Shown: positions 1 through 8,457, numbered from the stretch's first letter. The stretch is DNA of 32,909 bases from Antarcticimicrobium sp. (GCF_029212575.1 NZ_JARGPK010000077.1:1-32909); one strand, 5' to 3'. The notes: a model not told the origin generated them from the sequence alone. Program-made: numbers and translations.

Positions 1-160
1 CGGTGGTCGTTGCGCCATCAATTACCACGATCTCATGGCTCCAGTCGAACTGGTAGGCCTCGCCCGGATCGAAGATCAGCGGCACATAGGCAGCGGCCGA
101 TGCCTCCTGTTCTTCCTTGGACCACGTGGCCGCGTATCGCCAGCTCACCTTGATTGTCAT
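1..160 (-). pseudogene. IS21-family transposase IstA fragment, truncated
   Basis: The minus strand from about 148 down to the window edge reads KVSWRYAATWSKEE, then AAAYVPLIFDPGEAYQFDWSHE. This matches the IstA transposase of IS21-family elements just before and into its integrase (rve) core. The Asp in FDWSHE is the expected first acid of the DDE triad. A family member has about 500 residues. Only about 50 are present here, and the N-terminal part is missing on the gene's upstream side. An ATG at 197-195, preceded by AAGGA at a good distance, opens a different frame (MTKIKFIEARFFDDNQG) that runs into the same DNA out of frame with IstA, so the join looks like a rearrangement. The rest of the element would lie to the left of the window. 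Confidence 0.75.
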
Positions 161-424
161 CAAAGAAGCGGGCCTCGATGAATTTGATCTTCGTCATGAT
201 TGGTCCTTCCCGGGCGCATAGCGCCGCTCAGACCTTGAGCCGCGTGGCGTGCTCAAGGTGATGGATGAAAGAACCCGGCCGGATTTGAGGCCTACTCCTG
301 CGGCAAAGCTGTCAGTGGGTCAACGGGAGCACCAAGCTTGGGCGGCAATCTGGGACGATTCAGCCGGCCGAGACGGCCCAATCTATAAGGCATTGATTTA
401 AAACAAAACCACCGACCGCAGCGC
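161..424. other. Noncoding remnant between the IstA fragment and the IS21 end repeats
   Basis: No convincing gene is seen here. The stretch holds a Shine-Dalgarno-like AAGGA and ATG (minus strand, ATG at 197-195) that starts a short unrecognised frame running into the IstA fragment. Further right the DNA becomes locally AT-rich around 385-410. The most likely reading is a decayed or internally deleted IS21-type element. Confidence 0.4.
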
Positions 425-479
425 GGCCGATGGTCATTAATCCTCTGCCGGAATGGTCAAATTACCCCGGAAATGGACA
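425..479 (-). repeat. Three short direct repeats, probable IS21-family terminal binding sites
   Basis: On the plus strand, CCGGAAATGGACA (467-479), CCGGAATGGTCA (448-459) and GGCCGATGGTCA (425-436) form a series of related 12-13 base repeats spaced about 20 bases apart. IS21-family elements are known to carry multiple related terminal repeats that bind transposase. The array lies beside an IstA fragment and only about 43 bases from the nrdJ stop codon, so it probably marks the element's outer end. The exact boundary and any target-site duplication cannot be fixed from one end. Confidence 0.5.
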
Positions 480-521
480 TTTTATCGTGTGTCCTACAAC
501 CAACAAGAATACCCCCACACC

Positions 522-3029
522 TCAGCCACACTTCGAATAGCCGCAGCTGGCGCAGGTCATGCAGCCTTCGATCATCCGCATCTCGTATTGGCCGCAAGAC
601 GGGCAAGCCTTGCCGCGCGGGGCGTCGAGGTTGACGACCTGCGCCCGCGGGTCGCTTTTCAGCCCCATCCCCTCGCCGGCGAGAAAGCCGATCGAGACCA
701 TGTGCCGTTCCAGTACACCACCGATGGCGGCCAGGATCGACGGGATGTACTTGCCCTGCACCCAGGCGCCGCCGCGTGGGTCGAACACGGCCTTGAGCTC
801 CTCGACGACGAAACTCACGTCGCCGCCGCGCCGGAACACCGCCGAGATCATCCGGGTCAGCGCCACGGTCCAGGCAAAATGTTCCATGTTCTTGGAGTTG
901 ATGAACACCTCGAACGGGCGGCGATGGCCGTTGATGATAATATCGTTGATGGTCAGGTAGATGGCGTGTTCGCTGTCGGGCCATTTCAGCTTGTAGGTAT
1001 TGCCCTCCAACGCCTGCGGCCGGTCCAGCGGCTCGGACATGTAGACGACGTCGCCATGCGGGGTCTGCGGTTCGGCGTCGGTATGGGTGACGACTTCGGG
1101 GGCACCTTCTGCGTCTCCGAACATTAGCCATGAAGGTTTCACTGAGAACAACTTGCCCAAAGCCTCCGCATGTTCTGCACGCAGAGGTTTCTTGCCGTTT
1201 TCTATTTCGTTATAATACGAGTGAGCAATCCCGAGAACTTCCGCGACCTCAGTCTGCGTCTTTGTCGCTTTTTTTCGCGACATTTTCAAACGCTCTCTGC
1301 GTGAAAGAACTGGAGCTTTTTCTGTCGGCTTCTCGCCCGACACACTCAACACCGACCCCGTCACATCGTTGGGCCGGTAGGTGGTGCAGCCCTTGCAGCC
1401 GGTCTCATAGGCCTGCATGTAGACATCCTTGAACGCGTCGAAATCGATGTCTTCGGGGCAGTTGATGGTCTTGGAGATCGAGCTGTCGATCCATTTCTGC
1501 GCCGCCGCCTGCATCCGCACGTGATCCAGCGGCGCCAGCGTCTGGGCGTTGACAAAGAACTCCGGCAACTCGGCCTCGCCGAACTTGTCGCGCCACATCT
1601 GCACGGCGTAATCGACCACCTCTTCCTCGCTGCGCGAGCCATCCTTTTGCAGCACCTTGCGGGTATAGCTATAGGCAAAGACCGGCTCGATCCCGCTGGA
1701 CACATTGCCAGCGTACAGGCTGATCGTGCCGGTCGGGGCGATCGAGGTCAGCAGCGCGTTGCGGATGCCATGCTCGGCAATCGCCGCGCGCACGTCCGCG
1801 TCCATGTGCTGCATGGCACCGGAGGCGAGGAATTTCTCCGCCTCGAACAGCGGAAAGGCGCCCTTTTCGCGGGCCAGCTCGACCGAGGCAAGATAGGAGG
1901 CCCGCGCGATGGCGTGCAGCCAGTCCTCGGTCTGCTGCGCGGCCTCTTCGCTGCCGTACCGCAGCCCCAGCATCAGCAGCGCATCGGCCAGCCCGGTCAC
2001 CCCCAGCCCGATCCGCCGCTTGGCCTGCGCCTCGGCGGCCTGCTCGGGCAGCGGGAATTTCGAGGTGTCGACCACGTTGTCCATCATCCGCACGGCGGTC
2101 GCGACCAGTTCCGACAGCGCCGCCAGGTCCAGCGCCGCCTCCGGTCCGAACGGATCGCTGACCAGCCGGGCCAGGTTGATCGAGCCCAGCAGGCAGGCGC
2201 CATAGGGCGGCAGCGGCTGCTCGCCGCAGGGGTTGGTGGCCGCGATGGTTTCGCAATAGCTGAGGTTGTTGGCGGCGTTGATGCGGTCGATGAAGATCAC
2301 GCCGGGTTCGGCGTAATCATAGGTGGCCTGCATGATCTTGTTCCACAGGTCGCGCGCCTCGACGGTGTGATAAACCTTGCCGTCGAATTGCAGTTCCCAC
2401 GGGGCATCGGCCTTGACCGCCTCCATGAAGGCATCGGTAACCAGCACCGACATGTTGAACATGCGCAGCCGGGCGGGGTCGGACTTGGCGGTGATGAACG
2501 CCTCGACATCGGGGTGATCGCAGCGCATCGTCGCCATCATCGCCCCCCGGCGCGACCCGGCCGACATGATGGTGCGGCACATCGCATCCCAGACATCCAT
2601 GAACGACAACGGGCCCGAGGCATCGGCGGCCACGCCCGCAACGGCGGCGCCCCGGGGCCGGATGGTCGAGAAATCATAGCCGATGCCACCGCCCTGCTGC
2701 ATGGTCAGCGCGGCCTCTTTGAGCATGTCGAAAATGCCGCCCATGGTATCCGGAATCGTGCCCATGACGAAACAGTTGAACAGCGTCACCTCGCGGGCGG
2801 TGCCGGCGCCGGCGGTGATACGCCCGGCGGGCAGGTACTTGAAATCCTCCAGCGCCGCATAGAACCGCTCTTCCCAGAGGTCCGGGTCCGACTCGACCCG
2901 GGCCAGATCGCGGGCGATCCGCCGCCAGCTGTCCTCGACCGTCAGGTCGATCGGCACACCGTCGGCGGATTTGAAGCGGTACTTCATATCCCAGATCTGC
3001 TCGGCGATGGGGGCGGCGAAACGGGTCAT
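522..3029 (-). CDS. nrdJ: Adenosylcobalamin-dependent (class II) ribonucleoside-diphosphate reductase with embedded XRE domain
   Basis: The enzyme reduces ribonucleotides to deoxyribonucleotides in the cytoplasm using a B12-generated thiyl radical. The 835-residue protein shows the class II core: the redox cysteine in TLFNCFVMG (C86), the active-site motif NPCGEQ (C268 and E270) and the tail CPSCG...CMTCASCGYSKCG (C809, C812, C823, C826, C829, C834), which should bind metal and re-reduce the active site. The start at 3029 (MTRFAAPIAE) has AAGGA eight bases upstream. An earlier in-frame ATG at 3101 adds 24 residues that do not look like the family. Residues 575-639 form an XRE-type helix-turn-helix not expected in this enzyme; they sit in the linker before the conserved C-terminal domain and are encoded by lower-GC DNA. 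The frame stays open throughout. The gene ends close to IS21-type repeats, and no terminator is seen. Confidence 0.95.
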   Translation of the reverse strand: MTRFAAPIAEQIWDMKYRFKSADGVPIDLTVEDSWRRIARDLARVESDPDLWEERFYAALEDFKYLPAGRITAGAGTAREVTLFNCFVMGTIPDTMGGIFDMLKEAALTMQQGGGIGYDFSTIRPRGAAVAGVAADASGPLSFMDVWDAMCRTIMSAGSRRGAMMATMRCDHPDVEAFITAKSDPARLRMFNMSVLVTDAFMEAVKADAPWELQFDGKVYHTVEARDLWNKIMQATYDYAEPGVIFIDRINAANNLSYCETIAATNPCGEQPLPPYGACLLGSINLARLVSDPFGPEAALDLAALSELVATAVRMMDNVVDTSKFPLPEQAAEAQAKRRIGLGVTGLADALLMLGLRYGSEEAAQQTEDWLHAIARASYLASVELAREKGAFPLFEAEKFLASGAMQHMDADVRAAIAEHGIRNALLTSIAPTGTISLYAGNVSSGIEPVFAYSYTRKVLQKDGSRSEEEVVDYAVQMWRDKFGEAELPEFFVNAQTLAPLDHVRMQAAAQKWIDSSISKTINCPEDIDFDAFKDVYMQAYETGCKGCTTYRPNDVTGSVLSVSGEKPTEKAPVLSRRERLKMSRKKATKTQTEVAEVLGIAHSYYNEIENGKKPLRAEHAEALGKLFSVKPSWLMFGDAEGAPEVVTHTDAEPQTPHGDVVYMSEPLDRPQALEGNTYKLKWPDSEHAIYLTINDIIINGHRRPFEVFINSKNMEHFAWTVALTRMISAVFRRGGDVSFVVEELKAVFDPRGGAWVQGKYIPSILAAIGGVLERHMVSIGFLAGEGMGLKSDPRAQVVNLDAPRGKACPSCGQYEMRMIEGCMTCASCGYSKCG
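1113..1307 (-). other. XRE-type helix-turn-helix domain embedded in NrdJ
   Basis: NrdJ residues 575-639 run from LSRRERLKMSRKKATK through TQTEVAEVLGIAHSYYNEIE to KPSWLMFGD. This is the pattern of a Cro/CI-type DNA-binding domain: helix 2 around QTEVAEVL, the recognition helix around HSYYNEIENGKK, and the C-terminal WLMFGD often found in phage-type XRE regulators. By hand count 95 of 200 bases at 1131-1330 are G or C, against 67 of 100 at 1501-1600. The local composition therefore suggests later acquisition. The flanking NrdJ sequence on both sides is normal and in frame. Confidence 0.85.
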
Positions 3030-3164
3030 GGCGGCTGTCCTTGGCGGAGAAAACGATCCGGAAACGGAGGCCCACGATACACCAATCCGACCGAAAACCA
3101 CAACACGTCCCGTCCCCCGTGCGGCCCGGAAAGATCACGTTTTTGCGCCATTTCCCACCACAGA

Positions 3165-3192
3165 TTGCAGTCCCTCGATCAAGCTCTACAAT
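3165..3192 (+). promoter_or_regulatory. Candidate sigma-70 promoter for the DUF1489 gene
   Basis: TTGCAG (3165-3170) and TACAAT (3187-3192) are separated by 16 bases. Transcription would start near 3199. That leaves about 23 bases before the GTG at 3222 but only about 8 before the ATG at 3207, which favours the GTG as start. Recognised by eye from consensus only. Confidence 0.45.
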
Positions 3193-3221
3193 ATGAGCCT
3201 CGAACCATGGGGGCGACTCGC

Positions 3222-3653
3222 GTGACCGACACCATAAACCTGATCAAGCTCTGCGTCGGTGCCGAGGCGGTACAAGACCTGCTCGACTGGCAAAAGACCC
3301 CGCGTGCGCACGGGCCCGACGGGCTGCCGCGCCACGTCACCCGGATGTGGCCCAAGCGCGCCGAAGAGCTTCTGAACGGCGGCTCGCTCTACTGGGTGTT
3401 CAAGGGGCAGGTGCTGGCCCGCCAGCGCATCCTGCGGCTGGACGAGGTCACGGGCGGCGACGGGATCACCCGTTGCGGCATCGTGCTCGACCCCGATGTG
3501 GTGCTGACCCGCGCCGCGCCGCGCCGCCCGTTCCAGGGCTGGCGCTACCTGCGCCCCGAGGATGCGCCGGCCGACCTGCCCGCAGGCCGCATGCAGGAAG
3601 ACGCCCTGCCCGAGGATCTGGACCGCGCGCTGGCCGAAATCGGGGTGCTGTGA
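3222..3653 (+). CDS. DUF1489 family protein
   Basis: A 143-residue protein beginning (V)TDTINLIKLCVGAEAV and containing MWPKRAEELLNGGSLYWVFKG and PFQGWRYL, which match the DUF1489 family widespread in Alphaproteobacteria. Its biochemical role is not known. No signal peptide or membrane segment is visible, so it is probably cytoplasmic. I prefer the GTG at 3222 because the protein then starts where relatives do and a promoter lies at a suitable distance. An in-frame ATG at 3207 would add five residues (MGATR). The gene is divergent from nrdJ and convergent with hisG. The short gap after its stop contains CCGGG-TCTGA-CCCGG (3676-3690), a small hairpin without a T tract. Confidence 0.85.
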   Translation: MTDTINLIKLCVGAEAVQDLLDWQKTPRAHGPDGLPRHVTRMWPKRAEELLNGGSLYWVFKGQVLARQRILRLDEVTGGDGITRCGIVLDPDVVLTRAAPRRPFQGWRYLRPEDAPADLPAGRMQEDALPEDLDRALAEIGVL

Positions 3654-3708
3654 ACCGGACCCCTCCCCTGCCCTCCCGGGTCTGACCCGGAATCGCCCAG
3701 GCAGACCC

Positions 3709-4401
3709 TCAGCCGTCCACCCGTTTCAGCAGCGCCTTCAGCGCCGCCTTTTCCGTCGCGTCGCATTCGGCCACCCGGCTGCGCCAGAGCGTCGCCTGGC
3801 TGCGCAGAACCAGCCCGTCGCCGAGGATCTTCAGGTGATTGGCCCGCAGCGTCTCGCCGGTCGAGGTGATGTCGGCGATCGCCTCGGCAGTCTCGTTCTT
3901 GACGGTGCCCTCGGTGGCGCCCTGTCTGTCGACCAGCTGGTAATCGGCAACGCCAGCGTCGGTCAGGAAATCGCGCACCAGCCGGTGATACTTGGTCGCG
4001 ATGCGCAGCCGGAAGCCGTGGCGCGCGCGAAACCCCGCCGCCGCCGCGTCCAGATCGTCGAGCGTGTCGACATCCACCCAGCAGCCTGGCACCGCAAGGA
4101 TCAGATCGGCCTGGCCAAAGCCCAGCGGCGCGATCTCCTCGACCTGCTGCTCCCAGCGCGGCAGCTTCTCCTGCACCAGGTCGGTGCCGGTGACGCCAAG
4201 GTGAATGCGCCCGGCGGCCAGTTCGCGCGGGATCTCCCCCGCCGACAGCAGCACCAGCGACACCCCCTCGATCCCCTCGACCGCGCCGGAATACTCCCGG
4301 TCGGACCCGGTGCGGCTCAGCCGGATGCCGTGTTTCTCGAACCAGTCAAAGGTTTTGTCCATCAGCCGCCCCTTGGAGGGCACGCCCAGCTTCACACTCA
4401 T
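3709..4401 (-). CDS. hisG: ATP phosphoribosyltransferase, short-form catalytic subunit
   Basis: Catalyses the first step of histidine synthesis, joining ATP and PRPP. At 230 residues it is the short form of HisG, which lacks the C-terminal regulatory domain and needs HisZ. Visible family features are the N-terminal LGVPSKGRLMD, the GVTGTDLVQEK segment and the C-terminal region IADITSTGETLRANHLKIL, which contains the phosphate-binding loop. The ATG at 4401 overlaps the hisZ stop by four bases (ATGA), so translation of the two subunits is probably coupled. The gene lies last in a hisS-hisZ-hisG cluster, an order seen in other Rhodobacterales. No histidine leader peptide is apparent upstream of the cluster. 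Confidence 0.95.
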   Translation of the reverse strand: MSVKLGVPSKGRLMDKTFDWFEKHGIRLSRTGSDREYSGAVEGIEGVSLVLLSAGEIPRELAAGRIHLGVTGTDLVQEKLPRWEQQVEEIAPLGFGQADLILAVPGCWVDVDTLDDLDAAAAGFRARHGFRLRIATKYHRLVRDFLTDAGVADYQLVDRQGATEGTVKNETAEAIADITSTGETLRANHLKILGDGLVLRSQATLWRSRVAECDATEKAALKALLKRVDG

Positions 4402-5486
4402 CGCGCCGCCTCCTCGAGCGTCAGCATCACGCCGGGGCGCAGCACCCCGCCCACCGCCGGGATCTCGGTTCCATCGCCCAGCGCCCGGGTCAGCGCGTCA
4501 TAGCGCCCGCCGGTCGCCACCGGCGGCAGATCGGCCCGCGTCGCGGCGTAAAAGCCAAAGACGAAACCGTCGTAATACTCCATCGAGGTGCGGCCATAGC
4601 TGGCCTCGAACTCCAGGGTCTCCACCTCGACCCCGCGCGCCGCAAGCGCACCGATCCGCGCCTCGAGCCGGTCCAGCGCCGGGGTGATCTGTGGCAGGTC
4701 CACCGCCACGTCGCGCAACCGTTCCAGCGCGAAAGGCAGCGTCTCGCGCACCGCCAGCAGGATTTCCAGCGCGGTCATCTCGCGTTCCGAGATCTTCGGC
4801 GCGGCGACATCGAACCGCAGCGCCTCGATCCGCGCCTCGATATCGGCACGGCTGCGCAGCCCGATCTGCGGCCCGGCCTCGGCCATCGGGTCGGCGGCCG
4901 CCAACAGCGCGGTCCGGGTCGCGGGCATCGGCGCGCGCCCCGAATAGCGATCCAGCAACGCGCGGAACCGACGCGGGCGCCAGATATGCCGCATCAGTGC
5001 CGATTTGCGCGCCTCGGTGGTCTCCAGCCCGGCAACGGCGGCCATCAGGATGCCGATATCGCCGGTCGACGCGCGCAGGTGCAGCCCCGACAGGGTGCCC
5101 GCGATCAGGGTAAAGACCTCGGCATCCGCCGCCGCCGGGTCGGTGCGGTCGAACACCTCGTACCCCACCTGGATATACTCGTTGTCGCGGTCCGGGTCGT
5201 GCTCCTGTCGGCGGAACACCTCGCCCGAATAGGTATAGCGCGCCGGGTCGGCCCCATGCGCCATATGCATCTGCACCACCGGCACGGTAAAGTCTGGGCG
5301 CAGCATCAACTCGCCGCGCAGCGCGTCCGAGGTCATGTAGGCCCGGCCACGAATATCCTCGCCGTAAAGATCCAGCAGGGTCTCGGCCGGTTGCAGCACC
5401 GGGGTTTCCACTGGCCGGGCGCCGACCTCTTCAAAATAGGCGCGCAACTGGGCGGCGCGGGCCAGAATGCGGGCGCGGCGCGGCAT
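4398..5486 (-). CDS. hisZ: ATP phosphoribosyltransferase regulatory subunit HisZ
   Basis: HisZ is a histidyl-tRNA synthetase paralogue that does not charge tRNA. It forms a hetero-octamer with short HisG and gives it histidine feedback control. The 362-residue protein keeps class II synthetase-like motifs: LRPDFTVPVVQMH around residues 65-80, YSGEVFRRQEHD, and a late YYDGFVFGFY and ATGGRYDAL. It lacks the C-terminal anticodon-binding domain of true HisRS. The start at 5486 ([12 protein letters not shown]) shares one base with the hisS stop (TGATG), and the 3' end overlaps hisG. A longer in-frame extension upstream lies inside hisS and looks unlike the family. Confidence 0.93.
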   Translation of the reverse strand: MPRRARILARAAQLRAYFEEVGARPVETPVLQPAETLLDLYGEDIRGRAYMTSDALRGELMLRPDFTVPVVQMHMAHGADPARYTYSGEVFRRQEHDPDRDNEYIQVGYEVFDRTDPAAADAEVFTLIAGTLSGLHLRASTGDIGILMAAVAGLETTEARKSALMRHIWRPRRFRALLDRYSGRAPMPATRTALLAAADPMAEAGPQIGLRSRADIEARIEALRFDVAAPKISEREMTALEILLAVRETLPFALERLRDVAVDLPQITPALDRLEARIGALAARGVEVETLEFEASYGRTSMEYYDGFVFGFYAATRADLPPVATGGRYDALTRALGDGTEIPAVGGVLRPGVMLTLEEAAR

Positions 5487-6985
5487 CAGCCCTGCCCGCC
5501 GTCTTGGCGGCCCAGGATCTCGCGCACCTTGGCGACCAGATCGGCGCGCGGCACCTCGAACTGGCTCGGGCGTTCCTTCCATTCCTCCAGCGTCGCGTTC
5601 TCGGCGATCTTGGCGCCCAGGATCAGATCCTTGATCTGCACCACGCCGCGCTCCTTCTCGTCGCCGCCCTCGATCACCGCGACGGGGGAATGGCGACGGT
5701 CGGCATACTTGAGCTGATTGCCGAAGTTCTTGGGGTTGCCGAGGTAGACCTCGGCGCGGATCCCGGCATTGCGCAGCTCGGCCACCATCGCCTGGTAATC
5801 CGCCATCCGGTCGCGGTCCATCACGGTGACCACCACCGGGCCCACCTCATGCGCGGTGATCCGGCCCTTTTCGCGCAGCGCCGCCAGCAGCCGGTCGACC
5901 CCGATGGAAATCCCCGTGGCCGGAACGCTCTGCCCGGTGAAGCGCTTGACCAGATCGTCATAGCGCCCGCCACCTGCAACCGAGCCGAACTGCCGCTTGC
6001 GGCCCTTCTCGTCGAAGATCTCGAAGGTGAGCTCCGCCTCGTAGACCGGCCCGGTGTAATACCCCAGGCCGCGCACCACCGAGGGGTCGATCACGATCCG
6101 GTCAGGGCCATAGCCCTGCGCGGAAAGCAGATCGGCGATCTGCTCCAACTCGGCCACGCCCTCGGCGCCCATCGCGCTCTCGCCCACGGCGGCGCGCAGG
6201 TTGGCCAGCGTCTCGGCCGCATCGGCGCCCCGGGAGGTAAGAAAGGCAACCACCGGCTCGGCCTGCGCATCGCTCAGCCCCACCCCGTCGATATAGGCGC
6301 CAGAGGCATCCAGCCGCCCCTTGCCCAGCAATTCGCGCACACCGGCCTCGCCGACCTTGTCGAACTTGTCGATGGTGCGCAGCACCGCGTCATGCAGGCC
6401 GGCGTCATCCCCCAACCCCATCGCCTCCAGCACGCCGTTCAGAACCTTCCGATTATTCACCCGGATCAGGTAATCGCCGCGCGGCATGCCGACCGCCTCC
6501 AGCGTGTCGGCCAGCATGGCGCAGATCTCGGCGTCGGCGGCCATCGCGCCGCTGCCGACGGTATCGGCATCGCATTGATAGAACTGGCGATAGCGCCCCG
6601 GCCCCGGCTTCTCGTTGCGCCAGACCGGCCCCATCGCATAGCGGCGATAGGGCGTCGGCAGATCGTTGCGATGCTGGGCATAGACCCGCGCCAGCGGCGC
6701 GGTCAGGTCATAGCGCAGCGCCAGCCAGTCGCCGCGATCCTCCTCGCCACCCTCCTGCCAGGCGAAGACGCCCTCGTTGGGGCGGTCCACGTCGGGCAGG
6801 AACTTGCCCAGCGCCTCGACCGTCTCCACCGCGCTGCTTTCCAGCGCGTCAAAGCCGTAGCGATGGTAAACCCCGGCGATCTGGCGCAGCATCTCGCTGC
6901 GCTGGGTCACCTCGGCGCCGAAATAGTCGCGGAAGCCTTTCGGCGTTTCGGCCTTGGGGCGGGGGGTTTTCTTGGGCTTGGCCAT
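5486..6985 (-). CDS. hisS: Histidyl-tRNA synthetase
   Basis: Attaches histidine to tRNA-His. The 499-residue protein shows [16 protein letters not shown], the class II motif 2 region [21 protein letters not shown], the histidine-binding signatures [11 protein letters not shown] and [12 protein letters not shown], and a C-terminal anticodon-binding domain (about residues 395-490). I chose the ATG at 6985 ([11 protein letters not shown]) because AGGAG lies six bases upstream. A GTG at 7006 would add seven residues without a good ribosome site. The gene leads the hisS-hisZ-hisG cluster and lies 83 bases after the crotonase gene on the same strand. That gap contains CCCCCCGGGGGG near 7032-7043 but no T tract. 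Confidence 0.95.
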   Translation of the reverse strand: MAKPKKTPRPKAETPKGFRDYFGAEVTQRSEMLRQIAGVYHRYGFDALESSAVETVEALGKFLPDVDRPNEGVFAWQEGGEEDRGDWLALRYDLTAPLARVYAQHRNDLPTPYRRYAMGPVWRNEKPGPGRYRQFYQCDADTVGSGAMAADAEICAMLADTLEAVGMPRGDYLIRVNNRKVLNGVLEAMGLGDDAGLHDAVLRTIDKFDKVGEAGVRELLGKGRLDASGAYIDGVGLSDAQAEPVVAFLTSRGADAAETLANLRAAVGESAMGAEGVAELEQIADLLSAQGYGPDRIVIDPSVVRGLGYYTGPVYEAELTFEIFDEKGRKRQFGSVAGGGRYDDLVKRFTGQSVPATGISIGVDRLLAALREKGRITAHEVGPVVVTVMDRDRMADYQAMVAELRNAGIRAEVYLGNPKNFGNQLKYADRRHSPVAVIEGGDEKERGVVQIKDLILGAKIAENATLEEWKERPSQFEVPRADLVAKVREILGRQDGGQG

Positions 6986-7068
6986 CGCGGGCTCCTGCTC
7001 ACTCACCTGTCGCGGCGCGGTCTATCCCAACCCCCCCCGGGGGGCAAGGCGGCGCAAAGGCCCGCCGA

Positions 7069-7872
7069 TCAGAGCGATGAGAAATCCCCGCCGCGCCCCT
7101 TGCCGGCGGCAAAGCGCGCCGCCCCTGCCCGCCCCTCGTCGGCGAACAGCGCGGAGGAGGCCCATTCGCGGCGCAGCGCGACGGCCAGATCGGCGGGCGG
7201 CAACCGCGCCGACATGTGATCGGCACGCAAACACCCCTGCGGGAACCGGGCCAGATCGCGGGCCAGCCCCTGCGCCGCCGCCAGCGCCCCGCCCTGCGGC
7301 ACAACCCGGTCGGCAAAGCCCATCGCAAGCGCCTCCTCGGCCTGCACCGGTCGGCCGGTCAGGATCAGGTCATTGGCCCTCCCCTGCCCGAGGATACGCG
7401 GCAACCGCACCGTGCCGCCGTCGATCAGCGGCACGCCCCAGCGGCGGCAGAACACGCCGGTCGTCGCCCCCTGCCCCATCACCCGCATGTCGCACCAGGC
7501 CGCCAGCTCCATGCCGCCCGCCACCGCGTGCCCCTCGATCGCCGCGATCACCGGCTTGCGCAGCATCAGCCGCGACGGTCCCATCGGGCCGGGGCGCGGA
7601 TCGCCGATCGGATCGGACCAGTCGTCGGGAATGTCGAGCCGCGCGATCCAATCATCGGCGGCGCCTGAGCCTGCCGCCTTCAGATCGAACCCGGCACAGA
7701 ACGCCCCGCCGCTGCCGGTCAGAACCGCGACGGCAAGGTCGGGGTCGGCGTCGAAGTCCAGAAAGGTGTCGTACAGCGCCTGCGCGGTTTGCGGGTTCAC
7801 CGCGTTGCGGGCGGCGGGTCGGTCGATGGCGATGATGCGCACCGGGCCGTCGGTTTCGATCTGAATGCTCAT
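7069..7872 (-). CDS. Enoyl-CoA hydratase/isomerase (crotonase) family protein
   Basis: A 267-residue crotonase-fold protein that should act on an acyl-CoA thioester. The oxyanion-hole motifs are present: GAFCAGFDLKA (about residues 56-66) and EGHAVAGGMELAAWCDMR (113-130). In the region where true hydratases carry two catalytic glutamates, this protein has VFCRRWGVPLIDGGTVRLPR. The first Glu position is not acidic and the second is Asp (D151). The exact reaction is therefore uncertain; it belongs to the FCRRWGVPLIDGG subgroup usually annotated simply as enoyl-CoA hydratase. The start at 7872 has GGGAG five bases upstream. The gene lies just before hisS on the same strand and is divergent from slyX. 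Confidence 0.85.
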   Translation of the reverse strand: MSIQIETDGPVRIIAIDRPAARNAVNPQTAQALYDTFLDFDADPDLAVAVLTGSGGAFCAGFDLKAAGSGAADDWIARLDIPDDWSDPIGDPRPGPMGPSRLMLRKPVIAAIEGHAVAGGMELAAWCDMRVMGQGATTGVFCRRWGVPLIDGGTVRLPRILGQGRANDLILTGRPVQAEEALAMGFADRVVPQGGALAAAQGLARDLARFPQGCLRADHMSARLPPADLAVALRREWASSALFADEGRAGAARFAAGKGRGGDFSSL

Positions 7873-7993
7873 GGTATCTCCCTCGCTGATGTGCCCAGCC
7901 TGACCGCGCATCGCCCCTCCGGGCAAGACCGCGCATCGCGTGACGTTGCGCCCCACGCCGCGCCGGCCTATCTGGGCGGGAAAGGAGAACGCG

Positions 7994-8188
7994 ATGCAGC
8001 AGATCGAAGAACGGCTGGCCCACTTGGCCCGCACCGTCGAGGACCTGAGCGATGTCGTCGCCCGCCAGCAGAGCGAGATCGACCGGATGACCCGCCGGGT
8101 CGAGATGCTGATGCAGCGCGAGGCCAGCCGCGAGGCCGAGGGCACCGGCGGCGTGGTGCTGGGCGACGAACGCCCGCCGCATTACTGA
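7994..8188 (+). CDS. slyX: SlyX family protein
   Basis: A 64-residue protein made of one long predicted coiled coil (QIEERLAHLARTVEDL through RVEMLMQREASR) and ending in the typical SlyX tail RPPHY. SlyX proteins are small, widespread and of unknown biochemical function. The ribosome site AAAGGAG (7981-7987) is six bases before the ATG. It is transcribed away from the crotonase gene and towards dnaE. After the stop, CCCACG (8202-8207) and CGTGGG (8228-8233) could pair. Confidence 0.88.
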   Translation: MQQIEERLAHLARTVEDLSDVVARQQSEIDRMTRRVEMLMQREASREAEGTGGVVLGDERPPHY

Positions 8189-8381
8189 GCGACGGCTCTT
8201 TCCCACGCGGGGGGCAATCCGAAGCGCCGTGGGCAAGCACGAAGGGCCGTGCCCGGTCGTCATTGGTGCGCCATTGGTCCGGGCGACAATGGCGACGGGT
8301 GGGCGCTTCCCCGCTTTTCGGGCGAAGCACGGCGATGGCCCTCTGCCGAACGCCCCTTCGGCGCACACCCTCCGCAATGCG

Positions 8382-8457
8382 CCCTCCCGGGGGGAGGGTC
8401 TCTCGGGCATTGCTGTGCAATGCCCTGCCGACAGGCGATTGCAAGCAATCGCCGAGA
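8382..8457. repeat. Compact multi-hairpin element
   Basis: Four perfect inverted repeats follow one another: CCCTCCC-GGG-GGGAGGG (8382-8398), GGGCATTG-CTGTG-CAATGCCC (8405-8425), GGCGATTG-CAAG-CAATCGCC (8434-8453), and an outer pair TCTCGG (8401-8406) with CCGAGA (8452-8457) that encloses the last two. Drawn as RNA this gives a hairpin followed by a branched, cloverleaf-like fold. The stems overlap by one or two bases, so not all can form fully at once. It may be a dispersed repeat of the REP/BIME kind or a structured RNA. Confidence 0.6.

Noticed and set aside
3030-3206. Possible cobalamin riboswitch or NrdR box upstream of nrdJ
   Set aside because: The gap is too short for a B12 riboswitch next to the divergent promoter. 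I found no B12-box-like motif and only a single weak NrdR-like half-site (CACAACACG).
6986-7068. CCCCCCGGGGGG as a terminator between the crotonase gene and hisS
   Set aside because: No T tract follows on the minus strand and there is no loop between the runs. It may only be GC-rich spacer.
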